A stretch of DNA of 64,000 nucleotides from Algoriphagus sanaruensis (GCF_001593605.1 NZ_CP012836.1:1674001-1738000); one strand, 5' to 3'. Counted from the first letter of the stretch, positions 50,538 through 60,337 are shown. Program-made: numbers and translations. Notes: a model not told the origin generated them from the sequence alone.

Positions 50538-53260
50538 TTGTCAAAGAAGGATCTTCTTCGAGAAACCTTGAGGTCTTGTAGAATGGTTGATTTAACTCGG
50601 ATATCAATATTGTAGGAAGTAAATCTTCCAAATGGCATCCAGTTGACATTCATCTGCCAGCAGTGGAGATCCCGTGCAATCCCGATCATGGTTTGGGTGA
50701 TTTGCTTGGCTTGAAGATCTAGTCCAGTATTGAAATTAATCTTCCATTTTTCCGAAATGGACAAATCTCCATTCAGATTGACAGTTTGGGTAATATTGGT
50801 TCGATTGGTGACTTGTTTCGAATAGGAGAGGTTGTAACCAATGGTCAAATTCCAAGGAATATTCCAATCAATATATTGGCTTGGGTCATTGACTATTCGA
50901 TTGATTTCTTGCTCGGCAAATTCATTCATCACACCGCCTCGCTGAATAAAATCCTGGGTGATTTCATCCCTCACTTCTCCGGGAGTTTGTCCTTCCCGAG
51001 GATTTAGTGAAGCATTGATATTGAGCGAAGCATTTCGGATGGCTCCAATTCCTTGACCATTTCTCCAAGCAAAATCATTGATTCGAGTAAAGGTAGCTGA
51101 GGTTCCTTCTCCACTCTGAATGACCGCGTACGGATCTATAGTCGAAGTCAAGTTGACAGACAGCTTGCGTTCAAAAAAGCTGGTTCGAGCAGACAGTGAG
51201 AAGGGAGAAAGTTGGAAAGAATCCGCGGCAAAATTGTAAGCCGTATTTAAGTTGAATGATTCTAGAATTGGGATTTTTTTGGTGGCATCCTCAGAGGTGC
51301 TATCGTTGGTATTTTTGATTTTAGCCTCGATTACATTTCGCATGCTAAACGCCAAAGCTCTCGATTCTCCCAAGGGTGCTCCGCCAAAAATAAATCCTTG
51401 GTGTCTGGAATAAAGGCGAGTCCTTCCAGTTTCGTCAATTTGTACCTGCTGATAATAGCCAAAAGATGGATCAGAGAAATTTGGGTTGTAGTTGAAACTG
51501 AAGGTCGGGGCGATATGGTGCCGGATGGTCTGAAGTTTTCCGTTTCCTTTGAAATTATAGAAGCCATAGAAGTTGGTGTTCATGGCGAAGGAACTCGTGA
51601 AAAAGCTCACTCGGTTAAATCCATTTTCTACAATTTGATCCACTCGCTGCTCGGATGGATTGTAATAAAAATTCAACCGCTGAAGGTACCAAAGCTCATT
51701 GTAGTTGATGGAGGCGGTACCGGTAAAGTAATTAAATAGCGTGAAATTCGAGCTCAAAGGGATTTGATTTCGAGCTCCGTTGTTGGCATTTCTGAGCAAT
51801 AAGCCAAGATTATCCAAATTGAATGGAATAGGTTCCCTGCTGCCAGCCTCCGGGTTATTGACATCTAAGGTTTGGCTAGGTCGATTCGTTACCGAGTTTT
51901 GAAGATTAAAGTTCCAAGCCATATTTAGGGTTTTCAAGGGCTCAAACTTCACATTACGGAAAGGATTTTGACGGTTCATATTCACCGAAATCGTCGGTAA
52001 GTCTAATCGTACTTCGCCTGTTTGCACACTTTGGGAATGCCTGAAGTTAGCCGCCATTGAAAAAGGAGTGCCTGAAAAAGTCTTGGAATAAGAAATGTTC
52101 GAGTTGAGGTCCGCCGTAGTATTGTTGACAAAATTGGTCAGATTGACCACATTGTTGAAATAGCTCGTGGACCCTGCGTTGACCGAGGCAGAAAATGAAG
52201 AGGTTCCTCTCGATACCGGTCTGTGGTTCCATTGCACACGGAAGGTGTTGTAATCGATGGGAGTCTCGGCCGTTTCCGGACTGGTGAATTTTTGAAAATC
52301 CACATTGAAGCCACCGCTAAATCTATAGCGCTTATTGTAAATGGTCTGGGTTTTAGCACCCCACCCGCCTTTGGAGTAGATGTCCCCGGTGATTCGGGTG
52401 TGGATGTAATCATTGATAGCGAAATAGTACCCGAAATCTCTCAGGAAAAGTCCTCGCTGCTGCTCCTTTCCATATTTAGGGAAGATAATCCCGGAGGCTT
52501 TTTCTTCCGGAGTATCAGGAATGATCCCAAAGGGAAGTCCAAGTGGGGTAGGAATTCCATTAAAATACAAGTTAAATGGCCCAGAAACCACCTGTTTACC
52601 TTGGATGGATTTGATTTTGGAGGAAGAAATGTGCCAATGGGGAGTGGTTAGCTTACAGGTGGAATAATAGCCATGATCCAGATAAATACTTCCATCTTCG
52701 GTTTTTTTGATGGTTTCCCCACGCAAAATTCCATCCTGTTGTTCGGTTACCACATCTTTAATAATGGCCTTTTGAGTTTTGAAGTTGTACTTCATTTCCT
52801 TTCGGATCTCATAAGTAGAGCCCCCATCCTTGAAAAATGGATTTCCGCTCAATTTTCCCGTGGAATCGGGAATTCCAGTCGCATAAAGTTCGGATTTTTC
52901 CCAGTCGATGATGATTAAATCGGCATCTAGCCTCATTTGTCCATATTCAAACCAAGCCTTATTGTAGAGGTAAACCTTGTTTTCTCGGAAATCGGTGATA
53001 ATACTATCCTCGGCAAAATAGAGAATGTCTGATTTGATATCGCTGCTGGGCATCATTTTTGCCGAATCCAGCTGAGTCAAGGTGTCTAAAGAAGAATTGA
53101 GGGTGTCCAAATCCAAAATCGCTCGACTTGGTGGAGTCAAGGTGTCAGGAGCAACCAACCTTCGCTCTCTACGCGAAGGTGGCGTTTCTTGGGATAGGGC
53201 CATTTCAGGAGTAATCCATCCGATTAAAAGAATAAAAAAAAGGATTCTAAACCCCGTCAC
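50534..53260 (-). CDS. LptD-like outer-membrane LPS-assembly protein
   Basis: I choose GTG 53260 because it gives a compact signal peptide (TGFRILFFILLIGWITPEMALSQ) with AAAGGAAAAG in front. The alternative ATG at 53323 adds a 21-residue basic extension and overlaps the amidase ATG. The product of about 908 residues has an N-terminal OstA/LptA-like beta-jellyroll domain (IITDFRENKVYLYNKAWFEYGQMRLDADL). A long beta-barrel follows with alternating aromatic strands, ending in VSRRRSFFDN. LptD inserts lipopolysaccharide in the outer leaflet. Divergence from Proteobacterial LptD is strong; the family call rests on architecture. Confidence 0.75.
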   Translation of the reverse strand: MTGFRILFFILLIGWITPEMALSQETPPSRRERRLVAPDTLTPPSRAILDLDTLNSSLDTLTQLDSAKMMPSSDIKSDILYFAEDSIITDFRENKVYLYNKAWFEYGQMRLDADLIIIDWEKSELYATGIPDSTGKLSGNPFFKDGGSTYEIRKEMKYNFKTQKAIIKDVVTEQQDGILRGETIKKTEDGSIYLDHGYYSTCKLTTPHWHISSSKIKSIQGKQVVSGPFNLYFNGIPTPLGLPFGIIPDTPEEKASGIIFPKYGKEQQRGLFLRDFGYYFAINDYIHTRITGDIYSKGGWGAKTQTIYNKRYRFSGGFNVDFQKFTSPETAETPIDYNTFRVQWNHRPVSRGTSSFSASVNAGSTSYFNNVVNLTNFVNNTTADLNSNISYSKTFSGTPFSMAANFRHSQSVQTGEVRLDLPTISVNMNRQNPFRNVKFEPLKTLNMAWNFNLQNSVTNRPSQTLDVNNPEAGSREPIPFNLDNLGLLLRNANNGARNQIPLSSNFTLFNYFTGTASINYNELWYLQRLNFYYNPSEQRVDQIVENGFNRVSFFTSSFAMNTNFYGFYNFKGNGKLQTIRHHIAPTFSFNYNPNFSDPSFGYYQQVQIDETGRTRLYSRHQGFIFGGAPLGESRALAFSMRNVIEAKIKNTNDSTSEDATKKIPILESFNLNTAYNFAADSFQLSPFSLSARTSFFERKLSVNLTSTIDPYAVIQSGEGTSATFTRINDFAWRNGQGIGAIRNASLNINASLNPREGQTPGEVRDEITQDFIQRGGVMNEFAEQEINRIVNDPSQYIDWNIPWNLTIGYNLSYSKQVTNRTNITQTVNLNGDLSISEKWKINFNTGLDLQAKQITQTMIGIARDLHCWQMNVNWMPFGRFTSYNIDIRVKSTILQDLKVSRRRSFFDN

Positions 53261-53321
53261 TTCTGCTTTTCCTTTGATTAATTTGCCTGAAATTTTGCGT
53301 AAAGTTAATTCGATTGCCCTC

Positions 53322-54122
53322 ATGGAAAGATTCAAGAACAAAAAAATTCTCTTAAGTTTTGTTATCGCGATCCCTTTTTTGTTTGGAGGATTTATTCCCA
53401 ATGAAACGATGATGCCAGCATTTCGGATGAAAAAGATTGTCTTGGATGCAGGTCATGGTGGAAAAGATCCCGGAAACATAGGAGCCAGGTCTAAAGAAAA
53501 AGACATAAACCTTGCAGTAACTTTATTGGTAGGGAAATACATCAAAGAAAATTTACCTGATGTTGAGGTGATTTACACGCGTGATGATGACAGTTTTCCG
53601 ACAGTTCATGAAAGACCAAAAATTGCCAATATTAACAAAGCGGACCTGTTTGTTTCCATTCACTCCAATTCAGCTTCAAGCAAATCGGCTGCTGGTACAG
53701 AAACATGGGTCATGGGAACCAAGCACTTTGAGGCTAACTTCGATATTATCAAGAAAGAAAACTCAGTGATCTTTTTGGAAGACAATTACGAAGAACAATA
53801 CGAGGGATTTGATCCCACTTCACCTGAGTCGTACATGATATTTAACCTTACTCAAAAAGCTTACATTGGAAATAGCATCTCTTTGGCAGATCATATCGAA
53901 ACGCAGTTTAGAGACAAAGTAGGTCGAAAAAGCCGTGGGGTGAAGCAAGGACCTTTTTATGTGCTTTGGACCCCTTCGATGCCAAGCGTATTGGTCGAGT
54001 TGGGCTTTTTGTCAAACTATGAAGAAGAAAAATTTCTGATGACCAAGGAAGGTCAAGAATACATGGCTTCGGCGATCTTCCGCTCCATCCGTGATTATAA
54101 AAATGAGATTGAGATGAATTAA
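53322..54122 (+). CDS. N-acetylmuramoyl-L-alanine amidase (Amidase_3)
   Basis: The start at ATG 53322 gives a signal peptide or anchor (MERFKNKKILLSFVIAIPFLFGG). The 266-residue zinc enzyme cleaves the peptide stem from peptidoglycan: IVLDAGHGGKDPGNIG (Zn His), the zinc Glu region after KDINLAV, ADLFVSIHSNSASS (second His) and SVLVELGFLSNYEEE (catalytic Glu). It acts in the periplasm, possibly in cell separation. Its start codon shares bases with an alternative start of the divergent lptD-like gene. Confidence 0.9.
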   Translation: MERFKNKKILLSFVIAIPFLFGGFIPNETMMPAFRMKKIVLDAGHGGKDPGNIGARSKEKDINLAVTLLVGKYIKENLPDVEVIYTRDDDSFPTVHERPKIANINKADLFVSIHSNSASSKSAAGTETWVMGTKHFEANFDIIKKENSVIFLEDNYEEQYEGFDPTSPESYMIFNLTQKAYIGNSISLADHIETQFRDKVGRKSRGVKQGPFYVLWTPSMPSVLVELGFLSNYEEEKFLMTKEGQEYMASAIFRSIRDYKNEIEMN

Positions 54123-54146
54123 TTTTTGCTGGATATCAATTCATTT

Positions 54147-54174
54147 AAGCCCTTTTCTGTTTGGAGAAGGGCTT
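54147..54174. terminator. Terminator after the amidase gene
   Basis: AAGCCCTT and AAGGGCTT pair (8 bp, plus TC/GA) around a short loop and are followed by TTTTC, 25 bp after the stop codon. Confidence 0.7.
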
Positions 54175-54256
54175 TTCTGTATCTTGAATTCCAAACTTCT
54201 TTAGGCAGGATGTAGTTTGAATCCATATAAACCCAACATAACTTCTTCTTTTTTCC

Positions 54257-55873
54257 ATGGAAAATTCCCCATCCACTTTAGATAATCTCCTCAGCTTACT
54301 TCGTGAAAAAACCGCCCAAGTCAAGCTTGGAGGTGGACAGAAGCGCATTGACGCTGAGCATGAAAAGGGCAAACTCACGGCAAGAGAGCGCATCGACTAT
54401 TTGATCGACACAGGGTCTGAGTTTTTAGAAATCGGAGCATTTGCGGCGGATGGCATGTATGAGGAGGAGGGAGGCTGTCCCTCAGCCGGAGTGGTGACTG
54501 GTCTTGGGTATGTAAGTGGAAGGATGTGCGTCATCGTGGCTAACGATGCCACCGTGAAAGCAGGGGCTTGGTTTCCTATGACTGCCAAAAAGAACCTCCG
54601 CGCCCAGGAAGTAGCCATGGATAATCGCCTTCCGATCATTTACCTGGTTGACAGTGCGGGAGTTTACCTTCCGATGCAAAATGAGATTTTCCCAGATAAA
54701 GAGCATTTCGGTCGTCAATTTCGCAACAATGCGAAAATGTCTGCGATGGGAATCGTGCAGGTGGCAGCCATTATGGGCAGTTGCGTGGCAGGGGGAGCTT
54801 ATTTGCCCATCATGTCAGACGAAGCGCTGATCGTGGACAAGACAGGTTCAATTTTTTTGGCCGGATCATATTTGGTCAAAGCAGCCATTGGTGAGGTGAT
54901 TGATAACGAAACCCTCGGAGGTGCCACAACTCATTGTGAAATTTCTGGTGTTACCGATAATAAATATGCCAATGATCAAGAGTGCTTGGAGGCAATTCGC
55001 AAGATATTTTCAACCCTTGGAGAACAGCCAAAAGCTGGATTTGATCGGATTGCTCCTCGATTACCTGAAGAAAGTCCTGATAGTTTGTTGGAAAAATTCC
55101 CCATTGATCGAGTGAAGCCCTATGATATGGTGGAGGTGATTCGGGGACTTGTGGATGCTGGAGAATTAGATGAGTATAAGCAAGATTATGGAAAAACGCT
55201 GATCTGCGGGACAGCTCGAATTGACGGTTGGGTGGTAGGAATCATTGCCAATCAGCGCAAAATCGTGAAAAATGGCAAAGGCGAGATGCAGATGGGAGGG
55301 GTGATTTATTCGGATTCTGCGGATAAGGCCGCCCGATTTATCATGAATTGTAACCAGCGAAAAATCCCCTTGGTATTTCTTCAAGATGTCAGCGGATTTA
55401 TGGTCGGAAGTAAAGCCGAACAAGGCGGAATAATCAAAGATGGAGCTAAAATGGTGAATGCCATGGCAAACTCAGTCGTTCCTAAATTCACTGTGATTTT
55501 GGGGAATTCTTATGGCGCGGGGAATTATGCCATGTGCGGCAAGGCTTATGATCCTCGTTTGATTTTATCCTGGCCCACCGCCCAAATGGCCGTGATGTCT
55601 GGCGCATCTGCGGCTAAAACTCTTCTTCAAATTAAAGTCGCATCCTTAAAGAAGGCAGGTAAAGTAATTTCGGAGGAGGAGGAAAGGCAACTTTTGGAAG
55701 AAATAACTCAGAAATACCAAGAGGAATTGAGTCCCTACTACGCAGCTGCCCGACTCTGGGTGGACGGAGTGGTTGATCCTCGAGAAACCAGAAAGTGGAT
55801 TAGTATGGGTATTGAGGCCGCTAATCACGCACCAATTACCACCTCGTTTAATGTCGGCGTGATACAAACTTGA
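54257..55873 (+). CDS. Acyl-CoA carboxylase beta subunit (carboxyltransferase)
   Basis: The 538-residue protein has two crotonase-like carboxyltransferase halves. The first shows KLTARERIDYLIDTGSEFLEIG, VIVANDATVKAGAWFPMTAKKNLRAQEVA and PDKEHFGRQFRNNAKMSAMGI, closest to methylcrotonyl-CoA carboxylase beta. The second shows PLVFLQDVSGFMVGSKAEQGGIIKDGAKM and NSYGAGNYAMCGKAYDPR. It transfers carboxyl from biotin to an acyl-CoA, in leucine or odd-chain degradation. The biotin-carrying alpha subunit is not in the window, so the substrate is open. Confidence 0.9.
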   Translation: MENSPSTLDNLLSLLREKTAQVKLGGGQKRIDAEHEKGKLTARERIDYLIDTGSEFLEIGAFAADGMYEEEGGCPSAGVVTGLGYVSGRMCVIVANDATVKAGAWFPMTAKKNLRAQEVAMDNRLPIIYLVDSAGVYLPMQNEIFPDKEHFGRQFRNNAKMSAMGIVQVAAIMGSCVAGGAYLPIMSDEALIVDKTGSIFLAGSYLVKAAIGEVIDNETLGGATTHCEISGVTDNKYANDQECLEAIRKIFSTLGEQPKAGFDRIAPRLPEESPDSLLEKFPIDRVKPYDMVEVIRGLVDAGELDEYKQDYGKTLICGTARIDGWVVGIIANQRKIVKNGKGEMQMGGVIYSDSADKAARFIMNCNQRKIPLVFLQDVSGFMVGSKAEQGGIIKDGAKMVNAMANSVVPKFTVILGNSYGAGNYAMCGKAYDPRLILSWPTAQMAVMSGASAAKTLLQIKVASLKKAGKVISEEEERQLLEEITQKYQEELSPYYAAARLWVDGVVDPRETRKWISMGIEAANHAPITTSFNVGVIQT

Positions 55874-55912
55874 AATTTTTGAATAACTTATCCCTAGGTG
55901 AATGAATCTAGT

Positions 55913-56755
55913 ATGAGCGAATTGTCTCCTTCCCAATTAGATGCTTTAGTTTCCCTTTTGGAAGATCCAGATAGGGAGGTGAAAAATCATGTTAAGGACA
56001 AAATCCTTTCCCTAGGACCAGAAATCATTCCTTTTTTGGAACAGAAGTGGGAAAATAGCTTTGATCCCACACTCCAAAAAGAATTAGAAGAGATGGTTCA
56101 TGAACTCCAATTTGATTTGCTGAAGATCAGATTTACAGATTGGAAGAATTCAGAAGACAAAGATTTGTTAACCGGGCTTTGGTTAATCAATACTTACCAA
56201 TACCCTGATTTGGAATTTCAAAAGCTAAACGCTGAAATGCACCAGATTTATTTTGAGGTTTGGACGGCCTTTAAAAATGACCTTTCGCCATACGATCAGG
56301 TCAAAATCATCAACCATGTGCTATTTAATCAGTTGAGATTTTCAGCCAATACCAAAAACTTCCATTCTCCTAGCAATAGCATGTTGTCCGCTGTATTGGA
56401 TTCCAAAAAAGGAAATCCGATTTCACTTTGCGCGATTTATTTATTGGTTGCCCAAAAACTCGGTTTACCGATTTATGGGGTCAATTTGCCCAACTTGTTT
56501 ATTCTGATCTATAAATCGGAGGATATTACTTTTTATATCAATGCCTTCAATAAGGGATTGATTTTCTTGAAAAAGGATGTCAGCAATTACTTGGAGCATC
56601 TGCAAATCCAACCTCAAGAGGTGTTTTTTGAACCTTGTGCCCATATGGATATTGTTCTTCGCAGCCTTCGAAATCTCGCGCATTCCTTTGAGAAATTGGG
56701 AGAACTTGGCAAAATGGAAGAGGTAAAGCAACTGTTGGATTTATTGGAATCTTAA
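55913..56755 (+). CDS. Transglutaminase-like family protein (SirB1/Transglut_core2)
   Basis: ATG 55913 is preferred over GTG 55898. The 280-residue protein has an N-terminal helical/HEAT-like part (SQLDALVSLLEDPDREVKNHV). The Transglut_core2 region is INHVLFNQLRFSANTKNFHSPSNSMLSAVLDSKKGNPISLCAIYLLVAQKLGLPIYGVNLPNLF, from which the catalytic Cys of ISLCAIY can be placed; the later His typical of the active enzyme is not obvious. The exact role of this family is unknown. It converges on the redoxin gene with overlapping stop codons (TTAA). Confidence 0.8.
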   Translation: MSELSPSQLDALVSLLEDPDREVKNHVKDKILSLGPEIIPFLEQKWENSFDPTLQKELEEMVHELQFDLLKIRFTDWKNSEDKDLLTGLWLINTYQYPDLEFQKLNAEMHQIYFEVWTAFKNDLSPYDQVKIINHVLFNQLRFSANTKNFHSPSNSMLSAVLDSKKGNPISLCAIYLLVAQKLGLPIYGVNLPNLFILIYKSEDITFYINAFNKGLIFLKKDVSNYLEHLQIQPQEVFFEPCAHMDIVLRSLRNLAHSFEKLGELGKMEEVKQLLDLLES

Positions 56756-57330
56756 AACTGCCGAATGTTGCAACCGACGGCTCTAACTTGAGCAGGGAGA
56801 GGACTTTCCCCTTTTAGTTGTTGATTCAAGGCTCTTTCTAAAAATCGTTCCGTCACTGCTGATTCCGCCTGCGGGTTATTATCAATAGCCCCTTTGAACA
56901 TCATTTTGGCAGTTTCATTTTCCCATTTTAGAACTACCGTTTCTGGGATTTTAGTGATTTGAAACTGCTTGATCCATGTTTGGCCTTGATCAATCAGAAA
57001 GCTAGTTCTCATTCCGCTATCATCGATATAGGACCTTAGTTCGGTTTGTTCAACATCGCTCACTCCAGATTCGGGATGAACTAACAAGAATTTGAATCCC
57101 AAGGCTTGGTATTTTTCTCGGAGGGAAAGAATTCTAGAAGCATACATTTTGGCAAAGGGACAATCAGGATTAAAAAAGATGATCACCGTGCCCTTGTCAC
57201 TTTTAAAATCAAGAAGGCTCATTTCTTTGGATGTGACCGCATCGATGGCTTTCAAGCTCTCCAAGGATTGTGCTTTTCCCAAAAATTGAAAAGATAAAAT
57301 CAATAGGAAGGAGATAGCAAATGTTTTCAT
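56752..57330 (-). CDS. Secreted redoxin (thioredoxin fold) with a single-Cys motif
   Basis: The 192-residue protein has a signal peptide (MKTFAISFLLILSFQFLGKAQ) and a thioredoxin-like domain. The active region is FFNPDCPFAKMYASRIL, with Cys-Pro-Phe-Ala instead of CxxC, and a second Cys stands near the C-terminus in RAVGCNIRQF. A family of redoxins with DCP(F/I) and a C-terminal GC(x)I is known by sequence, so the two distant cysteines may work together. It is separated from the PPTase gene by 6 bp on the same strand. Confidence 0.75.
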   Translation of the reverse strand: MKTFAISFLLILSFQFLGKAQSLESLKAIDAVTSKEMSLLDFKSDKGTVIIFFNPDCPFAKMYASRILSLREKYQALGFKFLLVHPESGVSDVEQTELRSYIDDSGMRTSFLIDQGQTWIKQFQITKIPETVVLKWENETAKMMFKGAIDNNPQAESAVTERFLERALNQQLKGESPLPAQVRAVGCNIRQF

Positions 57331-57336
57331 TTCGGG

Positions 57337-57966
57337 TTACCAAACGGTATAGGTTAAAACTGTGTTTTGAAGTTGTTGGGCCTTGATGGTATAATGATGG
57401 TCCGAAAATTCTGTTCCATGAATTCTTCCTTTTATAAGTTGATCCGAGGTGCTAAATGGCTCAAGAAGAATATTTTCTCTGAATGAAACCCCTTTTTTTC
57501 CTTGGCATTTAAAGATCGATTCTTTGGCAGACCAAGCCATGGTATAATGCAGTGGATCTTTCTCGAGAAAGTCGAGTTCTGCCTTAGCTAAAAATCGAGG
57601 GCCTATGCTAAGAATTTTCTCCCGGATCACATCCATATCAATTCCTACCGGGGTGTTTTGATGGAAAATCGCAGCTGCAAAACCTTGGGTATGAGTCAGG
57701 GAAACATATCCAGCACCAGCCATCGATTGGGATTTCCCATGTTCATCTTTGAAAAATCCCGGATAGGGGATTTGCAGGGATTGAAGTGCCTCGTAAATGG
57801 CCAATCTTGCTGATGCCCATTCCTTTTTCTTTTCTGGATGAGAAATATTGGCGTAGGAAAGTTTTTCTCGAAAACTCAGAAAAGGCAATGATTCCGGAGC
57901 CGCCTCCTCGATAATCTTTATCGCAAAGGCAGAGTGAGAATCAATTTTTTCTATTTTTGTTTGCAT
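57337..57966 (-). CDS. 4'-phosphopantetheinyl transferase
   Basis: The start is ATG 57966 (MQTKIEKIDSHSAFAIKII). The 209-residue enzyme attaches the phosphopantetheine arm to carrier proteins. The Sfp-type motifs YVSLTHTQGFAAAIF, PVGIDMDVIREKI (Mg-binding Asp residues) and MAWSAKESIFKCQGKKG are clear. It is transcribed divergently from the WD40 gene, with 36 bp between their start codons, and is followed 6 bp later by the redoxin gene. Confidence 0.88.
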   Translation of the reverse strand: MQTKIEKIDSHSAFAIKIIEEAAPESLPFLSFREKLSYANISHPEKKKEWASARLAIYEALQSLQIPYPGFFKDEHGKSQSMAGAGYVSLTHTQGFAAAIFHQNTPVGIDMDVIREKILSIGPRFLAKAELDFLEKDPLHYTMAWSAKESIFKCQGKKGVSFRENILLEPFSTSDQLIKGRIHGTEFSDHHYTIKAQQLQNTVLTYTVW

Positions 57967-58002
57967 AGGCCAAAAGGGCGCCGCGGAGTGATCGTCCAAT
58001 AT

Positions 58003-58920
58003 ATGTCAAAAATTCAAGTAAATAAATTACATACACTCACCGGTCATAATGACTGCATTTATGCCTTGACCGAAGGAAGTGATCCTCGATTTTTTTATAC
58101 AGGAGCTGGGGATGGAATGGTGGTTGAATGGGATTTGGATAAGCCCAAGGATGGGAAATTAATCGCAAAGCTTCCCCATTCAGTCTATGCACTGGAAGTG
58201 GATCGAAGCCGCAATATCCTGGTGATCGGCCATAATTTCGAAGGAATCCATATCATCGACCTCAATGAAAATAAAGAGTTGTGGAGTTTGAAATTGACCG
58301 ACCAAGCCATTTTTGATATCAAAGTCTATGGAAATGAGATTTTTGTAGGAACGGGCGATGGCGTTTTAGTGATCGTGGACATTCCTTCGCAATCTGTTAA
58401 AAAACATATCAAGCTAAGTTCAAAAAGTATTCGTGTGATGGCAGTGGCTTCTCATAAGAAGCAACTAGCCTTGGGTCTCAGTGACCATACCATCAAGATT
58501 TTGGATTTAGCAAATGTATTTCATCCGATTGCCAATCTGACTGGTCACAATAATTCTGTCTTTGCCCTGGGTTATTCTCCGAACGAGGAGTGGTTGGTTT
58601 CTGGCGCAAGAGACGCCCAACTCAAATTTTGGAATACCTCCAATTATTCCCTTTCTGAAAATATTGTGGCTCACATGTATGCCATTAATTATTTATCTTA
58701 CCATGAAGACGGTAAATATTTGGTGACCTGTTCCATGGATAAATCCATTAAAATTTGGGATTTGGAGGAGCGAAAGTTGCTGAAAGTGATCGATAAAGCC
58801 AGAAATGCAGGACATGGTACCTCAGTAAACAAGGTGATCTGGAGTAGTTATTCTGGTCAAGTGATTTCGGTTTCAGATGACCGAACCATTTCCATTTGGC
58901 AAATAGAGGCCGTTGATTAA
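58003..58920 (+). CDS. WD40-repeat protein
   Basis: The start is ATG 58003 (MSKIQVNKLHTLTGHNDCIY). The 305-residue protein folds as a seven-bladed propeller by repeat count: LTGHNDCIYALTEG, SVYALEVDRSRNILVIG, AIFDIKVYGNEIFVG, SIRVMAVASHKKQLALG, LTGHNNSVFALGYSPNEEWLVSGARDAQLKFWN, YLVTCSMDKSIKIWDL and a last blade ending SDDRTISIWQI. There is no signal peptide, so it is cytoplasmic. It probably serves as an interaction scaffold; the partner is unknown. A TATTTTTG box at 57952-57959 may be its -7 element. Confidence 0.85.
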   Translation: MSKIQVNKLHTLTGHNDCIYALTEGSDPRFFYTGAGDGMVVEWDLDKPKDGKLIAKLPHSVYALEVDRSRNILVIGHNFEGIHIIDLNENKELWSLKLTDQAIFDIKVYGNEIFVGTGDGVLVIVDIPSQSVKKHIKLSSKSIRVMAVASHKKQLALGLSDHTIKILDLANVFHPIANLTGHNNSVFALGYSPNEEWLVSGARDAQLKFWNTSNYSLSENIVAHMYAINYLSYHEDGKYLVTCSMDKSIKIWDLEERKLLKVIDKARNAGHGTSVNKVIWSSYSGQVISVSDDRTISIWQIEAVD

Positions 58921-58991
58921 ATTAACCATAATTCGCGATGAGCTGGACAAGTATTGAAGGACAGCTTTTGTAGATTTTAAAACTTTGATTC

Positions 58992-59966
58992 ATGAAAATA
59001 TCCCCTACTGCCATCAGACAAAAGGCTTTTGAGACTGCCTTCCGAGGTTTTGAGAAACGAGAAGTTTCTGCATTTTTAGAAGAAATGGCTCAAGCCATGG
59101 AGCAGATTAACCAGGAAAATCTGGAGTTAAGATCAAAGCTTCAGCAAGTGGAGGGAGAAGCAAAGCGTCTAAAAGATGTAGAGGATTCATTGTTTCGAAC
59201 ACTAAAAACAGCCGAAGACACAGGTGCAAGTATCATTTCTGAAGCCACAGAAGCTGCAGATCAAATCATTGCTGAGTCGAATCAAATAGCGGAGCAAACT
59301 ACAAGGCAGGCAGATAGCTATGCAATCCAAGTGAAAAGGCAAGCCGAGGAGCAAGCCCGAATCATTACCAGTGCGGCAGAAGCCAAAGCCAAAGAAACCA
59401 TCAAAGAAATCCGGGAAAGTATGCAAAGCTTGGTGAGAAGTTACGATGGGCTTCTGGAGCAGCGCGAGGCCTTAGTGAAAAGTCTGAAACGGCTTTCTCA
59501 AGATGCCTTAAATCAAATTGAACTTTCTGATGCGCATTTTTTCCGTATTGATGCCAAAGCTTACCAACGCGCAATGGATGAATTAAGCCGATCTAGTCAC
59601 TTTACCGTAGCCAATATTTCTGCACTTTCTGCGGATCCAGCACAGATTCCTCATGTCGAGGATGAACCTGAGGATCAGTTTGAGGATGATATGAGTGATG
59701 CTCATTTGGATGATGAGACCCAGGAAACAATTGAAGCCTTGCAGCATGAATTGGAGGAAGAGGGAGAGCTACCGGTAGAGGAGGAACTATTGGAAGAATC
59801 GGTAGAAGAAGAACCCGTTTCTGAAGTAGAGGGTGAGCAAGAACCAGAAGAAATAAAGCATGTCCAGAATCCAGTTGCTGAAACTGCCGCTCCCGAAGTA
59901 GTAGAAAAACCCAAAGATCCCGAACCGAAAAACAGTGGAGGATCCTTTTTTGATGATATCGACTAA
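58992..59966 (+). CDS. DivIVA-domain protein
   Basis: The 324-residue protein has an N-terminal DivIVA domain (ISPTAIRQKAFETAFRGFEKREVSAFLEEMAQAMEQI) followed by a long coiled coil to about residue 180. The last 110 residues are an acidic, disordered tail rich in Glu and Asp, with FFDDID at the end. DivIVA proteins sense curved membrane and organise division or growth zones in Gram-positives; the Bacteroidetes versions are little studied. The gene shares its last base with the folB start (TAATG). Confidence 0.85.
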   Translation: MKISPTAIRQKAFETAFRGFEKREVSAFLEEMAQAMEQINQENLELRSKLQQVEGEAKRLKDVEDSLFRTLKTAEDTGASIISEATEAADQIIAESNQIAEQTTRQADSYAIQVKRQAEEQARIITSAAEAKAKETIKEIRESMQSLVRSYDGLLEQREALVKSLKRLSQDALNQIELSDAHFFRIDAKAYQRAMDELSRSSHFTVANISALSADPAQIPHVEDEPEDQFEDDMSDAHLDDETQETIEALQHELEEEGELPVEEELLEESVEEEPVSEVEGEQEPEEIKHVQNPVAETAAPEVVEKPKDPEPKNSGGSFFDDID

Positions 59967-60331
59967 TGGGTAAAGTAGCGCTTCAAGGCATCGAATTTCA
60001 CGCGTATCATGGGGCCTATCCCGAGGAAAATGTCCTAGGAAATAGGTTTACTTTAGACTTGGAATTGGAAACTGATTTCAAGGAAGCCATGCTTCACGAT
60101 CAACTCAAGGATACGGTGGATTATGCCAAACTTTACCAGTTGATAAAGACTCGGATGGATGTGAAAGTCAAGCTTTTGGAGCATTTAGGTCACCATATAG
60201 TCTCAGATATTATCCAAGCTTATCCAAAAGTAACTGCTGTAAAACTTACGCTCAAAAAGCATCATCCGGCACTTGGAGGAATAGTCCAATTTTCTTCCGT
60301 GACGGTCAGTTATCCAGAGGATTTTTCTTAA
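59966..60331 (+). CDS. folB: Dihydroneopterin aldolase
   Basis: This 121-residue enzyme of the folate pathway cleaves dihydroneopterin. GIEFHAYHGAYPEENVLGNRFTLDLELE, DTVDYAKLYQLIK, LLEHLGHHIVSDI and VKLTLKKHHPALGGIVQFSSV include the conserved Glu of EEN, the Tyr and the catalytic Lys. It is translationally coupled to the DivIVA gene and followed 6 bp later by the DUF4268 gene. Confidence 0.92.
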   Translation: MGKVALQGIEFHAYHGAYPEENVLGNRFTLDLELETDFKEAMLHDQLKDTVDYAKLYQLIKTRMDVKVKLLEHLGHHIVSDIIQAYPKVTAVKLTLKKHHPALGGIVQFSSVTVSYPEDFS

Positions 60332-60337
60332 TCATCC

